From assembly GCA_035627675.1 (NCBI GenBank), contig DASPLH010000230.1, positions 1-23,007 on the forward strand: a stretch of 23,007 nt of DNA, read 5' to 3'. Both the position numbers and the translations under genes were made by a program. How positions within the stretch are numbered: the stretch's first letter is position 1; every line of letters starts with the position of its first letter. Positions 8,901 to 15,589 of the stretch are shown piece by piece. Below the pieces are notes generated by a model. That model made no database searches. It was not told where the DNA came from and saw only the letters and a list, made by a program, of their open reading frames with translations. The stretch comes from DASPLH01 sp035627675. Lineage in GTDB: Bacteria; Acidobacteriota; Terriglobia; Terriglobales; Acidobacteriaceae.

Positions 8901-11809
8901 CGCGCGCCTACGCGCTTCTCCGAAATCTCGGCGCCGTTCACCCGCAGCGTGAACTGCGATCCCGACGGCCCCTTGACCCAGATATCCGTCTGCGCCACCG
9001 CAAGCACCTGGCCCTCTACAAGGTTCGCGAACCCGATTCGTCCGTCCACTTTCGACAGGAGTTCGGTGGGCATAACGCTCGCCGGCTTCGGCGATGCCGT
9101 TGCGGCGCCAGGCTGCGATTTCGGATTCGCAGCGGCGCCCGGCTCGCCGGTCGAGGCCGATTGCGGAGCCGAACTGGCGGCGCCGCCGATCAGCCCGGAG
9201 GCCGGCAGCGCTCGCGCTTCAGAGCCGGAGACCTGGTGGCGCTGTTCTGCCGTGAACGCGGCCTTCAGCGCCACATCCGTTTCCGACTGCGACTTTGCGG
9301 ACTGCTGGATGCGCTGCTCGACCTTGTCGCGAACAGACTTGGGGCAGGAGACAACGAAGTCGGCGCGGCGCAGCTCGCCGAACTTCATATCGACAAACGC
9401 GCTGTTGCCATCATTGGCGTTGCGCGCCGTCGTCGGCACAAGCATCGAGCCACGCGGCAGCGTGTACCCATCGACCTTCAGGACGTGGGTCTGTGCGCGC
9501 ACGCCGTAGAAGCTGTAGCGTCCCTGCGCGTCCGTGATGGCATACGTGCCATCTTCGAGGTAGACGCGGACACCCGGCACGCCAAGGTTCTTCATGGCGG
9601 CGCCATCGTTGCAGGCAGCCACGACCTGACCCATGATGTAGCCACGATCGTTGAAGATCCCAGGCTGCAACTCGACGGCGGCCCTGGCGAGGTTCGACTG
9701 CGCGCGTCCCGAAGCGGCCTGCGCGAGGTTCGTGAGTTTGCCCAGGCTGGCGCCCGGACCGACTTCCACACGATAAGTGACGGTCACGGTCGCATCGGCA
9801 TTCATGTCGCCGATAGTGAACGTGAGTTCCCTGCCGTTGGACTGCGGCGTTATCGCCGCACCATTCAGCCGGGCGGTCTTCGCGTAGTAGCGCAACCCGG
9901 CGGGCAGCATGTCGCGCAGCGTCACCGCCGGAAGCGTCACGCCGGAGCTGTTGCGGACCTTCACCGTGTAATCGACGAAGTCGCCGATCTGCACAACCTG
10001 GCGCGATGCCGTCTTCTCGACGAACAATCCGGAGATCGTCGCCGGATCCGCCGGGACATCGAGCAGTACCGTCCCGGTGAGAGCCGACACGAGGAACGGC
10101 CTCAGGTACGAACCTTCCGGCTCGATCCTGCGCGACGGCGGCAGCGAACTGGCGGGGGCGTTCGACGGAACCGTGTATCCGTTCGGCGGCCGCACCGAAA
10201 GCTGATAGGTGCCCGGAGCCACCAGCGGGAATTGGAACTGGCCGTCGGCACCGGTTACGACCGTGCTGGGCGCGGGAGTCACGGCATCGGCGAGCAGCAC
10301 GGCCGCGGGTTGGCCCGCCTTGCCGCCGTTGCCAGTGCCGTTGACGTCAATGAGCGTGACCTGCGCCCCGGCGATGGGCTCTCCGGTGGCGCTGTCGAAG
10401 ACAACGCCCATGGGGTCGATCAAAAGCTGCGCGGCAACCGCCGTGCCGTCGCACTCTGCCGTCGCGTTCAGACGATCGTCACGGCCCACTTCCAACGTCG
10501 AATTGCCGATGGCGACCGCCGTCGTGCGGGCGTCGTGGGTTGCGATCGCCGGGTCGATGCGGAAGAAACCCGTGTTCGGACCCGTCTCGATCGCAGCGAA
10601 GGTTTCGTCGTCGTTTGAAACCGTGGAGATGATGCGGATGTTCTGCGTTTCGACCTTCAGCGGGTCGAGGTTGCAGCCCGCGGTGGTCGCCTGGACATAG
10701 AGCGGATAACCAACACTTCCGACCGTGACCGGCGTGGTGAAGGTCTTGTTGTAGTAGCCGACGGCCGCGGTCCCCCCGGCCACGGGCAGAATGACGATGT
10801 TGGACTCGCGCTGCTGCGGCTGTCCGTCGTTGAACGCGACTCGCGCCGAGCTCTTGATCGAGCCGGACGCATTCGAGTGCAGCGTGACGGCAAAGCGCAG
10901 CATCGCGTTTGCGCCTGCCGCCAGCGTCGTCGTGCTGAACGCAACGGCGTCAACGCGCGAGAGGTCCGAAGGCGCAACGGTTACATAGGAATCTTGCGCA
11001 TCGCCCGCCAGGTGGTACAGCGGAGTGAACGATGCGAAGTCGACGAACCTGGCGAAGGTCGTATTGGCGGGGATGGCGTTGCGAACCATCACAATGGTCT
11101 GGCTCACCCCGTCAACGGCGACCGCGACGCCCTGGGCCGGCGAGCCGCCCGTGTTCGAAACTGCCGTGGCAAGGACAACAACATCGTTGGGCTTCGCCGG
11201 AGCGCTGCCGGTGGAGGATTGCTGGATATGGACGGCGACACCCGCGACCACCGTGGTGTTGATGTTCTTCGCCGACAACGCCTGGTCGGCGTTGCGGACG
11301 TCGAGTTCGACGCGCGCCTGGTTGCCGGGAAGGGACGTGGCCGGCACTGTGCCGATCACGAGAAGCACGGCGGTTTGACCCACCTGCACCGTGACCGGGG
11401 TGCCGGCCATTACGAGAGAGTCACCACTGTCTACAACACGGTTTCCATTCAGATCCACGAAGATCTGGAGCGATGCGAGTTCGATCTCGTCGCCGCCCAG
11501 GTTGCGGGCGTCCACGGTCAACTGCGTAGGCAGGTTGCCCGTGTTCCTCACCTCGTGAACGAATGTCGCGCTCGATCCTGCGCTCACGGTGACCGACTGG
11601 CCGGGCGTGAGTTCGAAAGCCTCGAGTGCCTGCTGCTGGACTACTACGGTGTTCGAACCGCCGGTTTCCTGTCCATCGGTTCCAGTGAACGTCACATTGG
11701 CCGTATTTTGAATGAGCGATCCCGCCGGCGCAGAAAGCTTCTGCGCATCGAGATTCATCGATGGGATTGCCAGCCAGACGGCAATCCAGATGATGATCGC
11801 TCTTCTCAA
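5939..11809 (-). CDS. giant exported protein: Ig-like/DUF11/carboxypeptidase-regulatory modules plus C-terminal outer-membrane beta-barrel (about 1956 aa)
   Basis: I place the start at a TTG at 11809. It gives a compact signal peptide (LRRAIIIWIAVWLAIPSMN then LDA-Q) and has AGGG 7 nt upstream; an in-frame TTG at 11866 would add 19 residues but has poor spacing to its purine run. Residues are counted from 11809. Order: an N-terminal module shared with the 916-aa neighbour (about 23-130); Ig-like modules (130-450); a carboxypeptidase-regulatory-like domain (about 470-545, TGEPIAGAQVTLIDVNG); a DUF11 domain (about 595-690, VDYTVKVRNSSGVTLPAV); a second regulatory-like domain (about 720-820, GVPGVRVYLEDGTYAITDAQ); a charged then Ala/Ser/Pro-rich linker (about 825-915); two Ig-like domains (about 920-1125); and from about 1165 to the end alternating amphipathic strands typical of an outer-membrane barrel, with LYLRVDNGKSYLLYGDF and FTGRLLFKAPVP. 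It ends in a polar tail after the last aromatic strand. I recall similar large proteins annotated only as DUF11 or SdrD-B-like; I know of no named function. Anchor, secretion pore or adhesin are all possible. Confidence 0.9.
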   Translation of the reverse strand: MRRAIIIWIAVWLAIPSMNLDAQKLSAPAGSLIQNTANVTFTGTDGQETGGSNTVVVQQQALEAFELTPGQSVTVSAGSSATFVHEVRNTGNLPTQLTVDARNLGGDEIELASLQIFVDLNGNRVVDSGDSLVMAGTPVTVQVGQTAVLLVIGTVPATSLPGNQARVELDVRNADQALSAKNINTTVVAGVAVHIQQSSTGSAPAKPNDVVVLATAVSNTGGSPAQGVAVAVDGVSQTIVMVRNAIPANTTFARFVDFASFTPLYHLAGDAQDSYVTVAPSDLSRVDAVAFSTTTLAAGANAMLRFAVTLHSNASGSIKSSARVAFNDGQPQQRESNIVILPVAGGTAAVGYYNKTFTTPVTVGSVGYPLYVQATTAGCNLDPLKVETQNIRIISTVSNDDETFAAIETGPNTGFFRIDPAIATHDARTTAVAIGNSTLEVGRDDRLNATAECDGTAVAAQLLIDPMGVVFDSATGEPIAGAQVTLIDVNGTGNGGKAGQPAAVLLADAVTPAPSTVVTGADGQFQFPLVAPGTYQLSVRPPNGYTVPSNAPASSLPPSRRIEPEGSYLRPFLVSALTGTVLLDVPADPATISGLFVEKTASRQVVQIGDFVDYTVKVRNSSGVTLPAVTLRDMLPAGLRYYAKTARLNGAAITPQSNGRELTFTIGDMNADATVTVTYRVEVGPGASLGKLTNLAQAASGRAQSNLARAAVELQPGIFNDRGYIMGQVVAACNDGAAMKNLGVPGVRVYLEDGTYAITDAQGRYSFYGVRAQTHVLKVDGYTLPRGSMLVPTTARNANDGNSAFVDMKFGELRRADFVVSCPKSVRDKVEQRIQQSAKSQSETDVALKAAFTAEQRHQVSGSEARALPASGLIGGAASSAPQSASTGEPGAAANPKSQPGAATASPKPASVMPTELLSKVDGRIGFANLVEGQVLAVAQTDIWVKGPSGSQFTLRVNGAEISEKRVGARTSQADKRIDAWQFIGVDLKTGRNELKVSAKDPFGNERSATLHVDVPDQIARIQLTVPDNNVEADGASVALVEAKFFDKDGLQVKSRLQVTLETTAGSWQVEDSDAREEGVQTFVEGGTARFELAAPLEPGDARIRVLTSGVSAQDRVSFVPDLRPLTAAGIAEYQLSFSRAPKSALEPASAADGFEESMRLFSISGGRVQGGSRAALFLKGKIRGSNLLTMAYDSNRASGERLFRDIQPDQFYPVYGDASTRGFDAQSTSRLYLRVDNGKSYLLYGDFQTSEQNSALTLGNYSRSLTGVKHRYDNGRLGVSSFVSNDTFRQVVQEFPANGTSGPYTFQYPNGIENSEKVEILIRDRNQPSVVLKVEPQSRFMDYEFEPFTGRLLFKAPVPTLDDDMNLVYIRVTYEVDQGGDRFWVGGLSTQYKLNQYVDLGGVIVSDGNPQDWNQLYAFNSTIHIAKTAHLTAELADTYRGASGNGVGYRIEFHQDTKRMKTRFYLARTEKNFVNPGAMLSQGRGEAGGNLDVKLAAKTNFHAEFIRTEDVLNGGTQVGGEVAVQQAFNPHLKLRVSLRHAQAGALPALSTAASPAGAADVAPNDLTTIGAKLTREFPRLRRTQITAEFEQDVQDAGKHRFALGGSVPVGSRGKVYARHEFISSLGSVYAMNSIQSRNATVIGIDTDYLKHAHAFSEYRQRDDLLNRGAEAAIGLRNLWQVTPGVAVNGSFESIRTFSGIERNSIAITGGADVNTGGLRATGRMEWRGSTNSDAYLASVALGKQVSQQWTLLTRNVMLREVGKLQSSGTRTQARMQVGAAYRGSIESRWDALSMFEYRIEDSSAAGVDPTRRSLAIFSANLNYQPGRGMTFSTRYATKWNLDRSNGLESDSLNQMVSWHITKDLSRKFDIGVIGSVLANSTFDWRKQAFGAELGYQLKQNIWISGGYNLLGFYEGDLPGGRDSRQGAFLRLRFKFDEETLKGGVRRQLQAEKQNQ

Positions 11810-11811
11810 AT

Positions 11812-11820
11812 CTCCACCCT
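11812..11820 (-). promoter_or_regulatory. ribosome binding site supporting the TTG start of the barrel gene
   Basis: Read on the minus strand the bases are AGGGTGGAG. AGGG lies 7 nt from the TTG at 11809, a normal spacing, whereas the alternative TTG at 11866 has its purine run directly abutting the codon. This, together with the short signal peptide that results, decides the start. Confidence 0.5.
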
Positions 11821-11897
11821 GGTACCGACTTCCAAGAACAAGGTTGACTCCCTGCGCCGGGTTCAACTCCGCCGCAGGGATTCGCTCATGCGAGGCG

Positions 11898-14648
11898 CTA
11901 GTTGATCTTCACTTCGAAGGTGAAGGTCGCCGACGCGCCCGCGCCGATCGTGTTCAGAGTTGTCGAGGTCAACGTGCCCGCATTCAGCGCGGTCGCACCG
12001 GACTCGGTTGCACCCGCCGTTGCCGTCCACCGGCCTGCCAGGACGCTCGCGCCGCAAGTTGCGGCCGTGCCGTCGCAGTAGGTGGTGTAAGCCGACAGCG
12101 GATCGATCATGAACACGCCCGTAACCGGGGCGGCGCTCACGTTCGTTGCCGTGATCTGGTACGCAACGCACTGTCCGGGAGCCGCCTTCACGTCGGTCGT
12201 CCCGAACGTAAGGCCGCTGCCGGTGCAGTTCGCATCCAGGGCTTGCAGCTTCGAAACCGTGATCGTGGTAGGCGCAGCCACGGTTGTCACCGTGTCCGTG
12301 CCCACAGCGGTCTGGCTGCCGTTATAGGTCACCGTGATGGTGGTGACGTTCTGAGTGCCGGGAGCGTTCGCCACGTTGGTCAAAACGCGCGCGTAGATCG
12401 TGACGGTTGCGCCCGGAGCAATCACCAGCGACGTGCCATTGGTGATTTGGTTGCTCACCGCGTTGGCTGCGTAGTTCTGCCACAGCTCGGAGGTGAAGGT
12501 GCTTCCCGGAGTCGGATTGTCGGTGACGAACGAACCCGTGAAGGTCACGGTTTCGGCGACGTTGCCGGCGTTGGTGATCACGTTCGACAACACGATCCTG
12601 GCGCCCGGATGGACGTTGCCTGTATTCGAGCTGACGGTGATCAGTCGCAGTTCGTTGACGGCGATGGCGTCGTACACGGAGTCCTGAACGACGGGAGCCG
12701 TGGTCGAGATCGCCTGGAAGTAAACGGGCAGGCTCGCGTTCTGAGGCTGCGTGCCCGCAACCGTGACGACCGCGCAAACGAGGCTGTTCGCGCCGGCCGC
12801 AACGTTCGTGTTCGCAACCACGGCGCCGGCCGTGGAGCAGTCCGTGCCATTGGCAGAGGCGTGGTAGGCAACGCTCCAGCCCGCGGGCAGCGTGTCCGTG
12901 CCGCCAAACGTGCTGGTGTTGGAGGCGACGACCCTGAACGTATCCGCGGCCGTCGTGTTGTTCTTCAAGAACAGGGCAAAGGTGTAGCTGGTGCCGGGGT
13001 TGATGCCCGGGCTCGTTACCAGGGCGCTCGCGCCCGGTCCCGGTCCCGCGCCGAACACCGGAGTGCCGGCCGTGGCAGCCGTGGTGAGGTCAACCGGCAG
13101 TTCGATCGCGGAGAGCGTATCGACAACCGTTACGGCCGCGCTCGCACCGGCTTGCGGTGCGGCACTCGCGGTGAAGCTGTACCCTGCTCCGCCATTGTTG
13201 CCGTACGCGCCGTTCGAGGTGGTGTACGCCGGCACCTGCACGGCGATGATGTAGTCGTAGGTAGCACCGGAAGCGACCGGCCCCGTCGTGTAGGTCGCGC
13301 CCGGATCTCCAGCCACGCCCGACTGCGCCGCCAGCGGCGCGCCCGGAACTCCGGCGTTGTCCACGTAATAGGTGAACGTCGTGCCGGTTGGGAACGAACC
13401 GATCACGTTCGACAGGACGAAGCTGTCGGTGCCGTTACCGGTGTTCGTGACGCGCTCCTGGAAGTAGATGGGCTGCGCCGAGGTAGCGGTCGCCACCGGG
13501 TTCGCGCTCGTCGTCGCCAGGGTTGCGGTGTAGAACTGCTGCAACTGGTAGGTCGCGGAGGTCGGGTTCGTGCCGGAGCTCGGAACCTGGTTTCCGCCGA
13601 GCGGGCCGCCATCGTTATAGGAATACTGCGCCGTGTTGGTGTAGACACCGGCAGCCGTCGCGGCAACCTGCACCTGGAAGGTGAAGTTGTACAGCGTGCC
13701 GTTGCTCGGAGGAACACCGGCAAGCGTCGCGGCAATCTGCTTGGTGACCGTGTTGTAGTTCCACGTGGCGGTCACGCCGCCGACGGTGGAGGTGCCGCTC
13801 GCGTCAGCGATGGCAACGCCGTTCCACTTTGCCGAACCCGGAACGTAGTTGAAGCCGTTCGCGCTCAGATCGTCAAGGATGCTGACGAGTCCCGAGGTGC
13901 GGAAGCCTGCGTTCGTGTATTGCAAGGTGACGTTCAGCGTCTGGCCGGTCGGGCCCGACGTCACGTCGAAGGACTTCGTGATGTTCATCACCGCGGCCGT
14001 GGTGATGTTTACGGTCACGGTGCCCTGGCCGTTCAGCGGGCTGGCCACGGTGTTGTACGCGGCAGGCTGGTTCACGTTGGCAGGCAGCGTGATCGCGGCA
14101 GGCTGGTCGATGGCGAGCACCTGGAACTGTCCGCCGCTGTTGCTCGGAGTCGCCGAGATGCGTCCCACGACCCAGAAGCGGTACACACCGCCCTGCGCCA
14201 CGGTTACGTCCTGTCCGTTCAGGTCGGTCGCCGCGGTGTTCGGAGCGTTCGAGCCGTTGTCCGGATAGATATGAGCGTTGGTCAGGTCGGTCGCAGCAAG
14301 GTTCTGAAGCGACAGCCGGATCACGTCCGTACCGTTGCTGTTGTTGGTCAACGTGTACTGGATGTTGACGTCTTCGTTGGCCACGGCCGAAACCGTGTAC
14401 GACGTGGGCGTCAGCGTGAACGCGTTGATCTGCTGTACGTAGGTGTAGACCGCGGACGAGTTCGCGGTACGAGTTACATCCTCCTCGTCGGTGAACGTGA
14501 CGGTCGCGGTATTACCGATTACCGTGCCGGCAGGCGCCGAACTTGTGTACTGCGCATTCGCGCCCATGCTGCTTGCGATCGCAAGCAGCATGAGCAACAA
14601 AGCAGTCCACAGGTGCCGCGGTGCGCGGCTTCCTCTGGTTGCAATCAT
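11898..14648 (-). CDS. exported multi-module Ig-like/DUF11-type repeat protein (916 aa)
   Basis: The chosen ATG at 14648 gives a signal peptide (about residues 1-32, RHLWTALLLMLLAIASS then GANA-Q) and has GAGAGG about 9 nt upstream; an in-frame ATG at 14675 lacks a good site. The mature protein is almost all beta-sandwich sequence, rich in Thr, Ser, Ala, Val and Asn and very poor in Lys. It holds at least six modules marked by a turn of the form N-x-G-N-G-T-D: TNNSNGTDVI (101-110), TNAGFRTSGL (245-254), TNTGNGTDSF (401-410), KNNTTAADTF (562-571), TNAGNVAETV (692-701) and TNVSAAPVTG (835-844). The C-terminus (about 800-916) is DUF11-like and ends in FTFEVKIN with no anchor. Its N-terminal module aligns with that of the barrel protein encoded next. 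It sits 74 bp after the 158-aa gene and 88 bp before the barrel gene. I infer a secreted or surface-bound structural subunit; the exact role is unknown. Confidence 0.9.
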   Translation of the reverse strand: MIATRGSRAPRHLWTALLLMLLAIASSMGANAQYTSSAPAGTVIGNTATVTFTDEEDVTRTANSSAVYTYVQQINAFTLTPTSYTVSAVANEDVNIQYTLTNNSNGTDVIRLSLQNLAATDLTNAHIYPDNGSNAPNTAATDLNGQDVTVAQGGVYRFWVVGRISATPSNSGGQFQVLAIDQPAAITLPANVNQPAAYNTVASPLNGQGTVTVNITTAAVMNITKSFDVTSGPTGQTLNVTLQYTNAGFRTSGLVSILDDLSANGFNYVPGSAKWNGVAIADASGTSTVGGVTATWNYNTVTKQIAATLAGVPPSNGTLYNFTFQVQVAATAAGVYTNTAQYSYNDGGPLGGNQVPSSGTNPTSATYQLQQFYTATLATTSANPVATATSAQPIYFQERVTNTGNGTDSFVLSNVIGSFPTGTTFTYYVDNAGVPGAPLAAQSGVAGDPGATYTTGPVASGATYDYIIAVQVPAYTTSNGAYGNNGGAGYSFTASAAPQAGASAAVTVVDTLSAIELPVDLTTAATAGTPVFGAGPGPGASALVTSPGINPGTSYTFALFLKNNTTAADTFRVVASNTSTFGGTDTLPAGWSVAYHASANGTDCSTAGAVVANTNVAAGANSLVCAVVTVAGTQPQNASLPVYFQAISTTAPVVQDSVYDAIAVNELRLITVSSNTGNVHPGARIVLSNVITNAGNVAETVTFTGSFVTDNPTPGSTFTSELWQNYAANAVSNQITNGTSLVIAPGATVTIYARVLTNVANAPGTQNVTTITVTYNGSQTAVGTDTVTTVAAPTTITVSKLQALDANCTGSGLTFGTTDVKAAPGQCVAYQITATNVSAAPVTGVFMIDPLSAYTTYCDGTAATCGASVLAGRWTATAGATESGATALNAGTLTSTTLNTIGAGASATFTFEVKIN
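14565..14592. repeat. perfect 28-bp palindrome inside the signal-peptide codons of the 916-aa gene
   Basis: The half-arm CATGCTGCTTGCGA is followed at once by its exact reverse complement, with GCGATCGC at the centre. It encodes the hydrophobic core MLLAIASSM of the signal peptide, about 56-84 nt downstream of the start codon. In the mRNA it can form a 12-bp stem with a GAUC loop. Confidence 0.9.
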
Positions 14649-14722
14649 TTCAGGTGTCCTCTCTCGCAAAAACATTCAGTGTTGCCAAATAGACAATGGG
14701 GCCCGTATCTCAGTTCAAAAAC

Positions 14723-15199
14723 CTATTTCGCATTCGCCGCGGCAATGCGCGCGCGAGCCTTGACGGTCGCGCTCGCGCCCGGAGCGAGCTTTCCAAGATT
14801 CCAGCGTAAGAATCGATACGCGGATGCCGGCACGATCTCTTCGACCGGGCTGCCGTCCCGCTGCACAGTGCGCTTCAAAGGCACCGCGGCAAACGTCCTG
14901 CCGTCCGTGCTGGCGAGCGAAGGCTGCGGCGAAGCAGAATCGGCGACGTACTCCATCCCGGACGGGATCGGAACGGTGGCAACCACCTTGTGCTGAACTT
15001 TTGCGCCGGCGTTGCGATACTCGGCGCGGTACTCGATCAGGTCGCCCGGCTTCGCCTTGTCGGCCGGCGATTCCGCTTCCTTGCCGTTTTCCACGGTGAT
15101 CTTCACCGCCGTGAGCGACACCTTCACCTGCGCGAGCGCAAGGCTCGACAGCATCAGGGTCATTGCAACCAGCAGGATTGTCTTTGCTGCTTTGTTCAT
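14723..15199 (-). CDS. small exported DUF11-domain protein (158 aa)
   Basis: The ATG at 15199 has GGAG 8 nt upstream and opens a signal peptide (MNKAAKTILLVAMTLMLSSL, cut after ALA at about residue 23). An upstream in-frame start at 15223 would place eight polar residues before it and is less likely. The mature part is one DUF11-like beta-sandwich (about 45-150): GDLIEYRAEYRNAGAKVQHK, then VPIPSGMEYV, and a final APGASATVKARARI strand. DUF11 is a repeat domain of bacterial and archaeal surface proteins with no defined activity. This gene is the first of the four-gene surface cluster and follows a foldable leader, so its transcript start probably serves the whole cluster. It could be a minor subunit or a periplasmic partner of the larger proteins; nothing in the sequence decides between these. 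Confidence 0.87.
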   Translation of the reverse strand: MNKAAKTILLVAMTLMLSSLALAQVKVSLTAVKITVENGKEAESPADKAKPGDLIEYRAEYRNAGAKVQHKVVATVPIPSGMEYVADSASPQPSLASTDGRTFAAVPLKRTVQRDGSPVEEIVPASAYRFLRWNLGKLAPGASATVKARARIAAANAK

Positions 15200-15300
15200 G
15201 TAGTCGTCTCCGCCCGGCCACACGCAAAGGTGGCTGCGTCTCCTTGGGGGAGCCGCGTCGCGTTACGGTTGGCTGCGGGTGCTTGTCTAGGGGGAATTGC
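15200..15300 (-). promoter_or_regulatory. GC-rich foldable 5' leader of the surface cluster (possible structured RNA)
   Basis: On the minus strand the leader directly upstream of the 158-aa gene contains a GCCAC/GTGGC stem with an 8-nt loop (15217-15234), a CUCC/GGAG stem with a 5-nt loop (15240-15252), and two copies of CGCAGCCA (plus-strand TGGCTGCG at 15231-15238 and 15270-15277). Either copy can pair through AGCC with the central GGCU, so alternative folds are possible. The class is not recognised, and a plain GC-rich leader remains possible. Confidence 0.35.
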
Positions 15301-15309
15301 AACAACGTA

Positions 15310-15487
15310 CCTAAGTTGAGTTCGTGTTCACCCCGCCAACGGTCTCGAACCTGTTCAGCTCAGCCGTTGGCCTTACGAATTCAGGTACTTAGGCTTGCTT
15401 TACAAGATAGGGCAGAACGCCGACAGCGCCATCGGAGAAAAGTGGTGTGAGTTGAAACTTCGGTAACCCTAAGTACGTCACTAAGGG
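15310..15487. promoter_or_regulatory. clustered CCTAAGT heptamers, candidate regulator sites
   Basis: CCTAAGT occurs at 15310-15316 and 15468-15474, and inverted as ACTTAGG at 15387-15393. The last two extend to a 9-bp exact inverted pair (GTACTTAGG and CCTAAGTAC). The copy at 15467-15474 also forms a near-palindrome with ACTAAGGG at 15480-15487, with 7 of 8 positions matching. The protein that would bind is unknown. Confidence 0.35.
15335..15371. repeat. 8-bp inverted repeat in the divergent region
   Basis: GCCAACGG (15335-15342) and its exact reverse complement CCGTTGGC (15364-15371) are separated by 21 bp. No T-run follows on either strand, so an operator or an RNA stem is more likely than a terminator. 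Confidence 0.5.
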
Positions 15488-15589
15488 CACCTCCGGTTTC
15501 TGGATCCTGAGCGTCAGGCCGAGGAAATCAACCGGGAAGATTTGCAGCGAAGCGTTAACTTGAAGCGCGGATCGTCCGTTCTTCACGCC

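Larger units (their letters stand above)
15200..15589. promoter_or_regulatory. 390-bp divergent intergenic region between the surface cluster and the M48 peptidase gene
   Basis: No convincing gene lies here. It must hold the promoters of the minus-strand surface cluster and of the plus-strand peptidase/VWA pair. Its contents are listed separately: a foldable leader (15200-15300), an inverted repeat (15335-15371) and scattered CCTAAGT sites (15310-15486). A possible -35 TTGAAA is at 15452-15457 on the plus strand, but no good -10 sits at the right distance, so I do not assign a promoter position. Confidence 0.6.

Noticed and set aside
7445..10618. Two long plus-strand frames (7445-8611 and 8774-10618) antisense to the barrel gene
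   Set aside because: Same reason: arginine-rich translations without motifs, opposite a well-supported gene.
11712..14996. 1094-codon open frame on the plus strand, antisense to the 916-aa gene
   Set aside because: Its translation is Arg/His/Gly-rich with no domain, and it lies opposite a gene with a signal peptide and clear modules. Long antisense frames are common in GC-rich DNA.
15200..15300. c-di-GMP-I (GEMM) riboswitch
   Set aside because: CGCAAAG occurs on the plus strand only, and the conserved core elements are not in the right order on the transcribed minus strand. I kept the region only as an unclassified leader.
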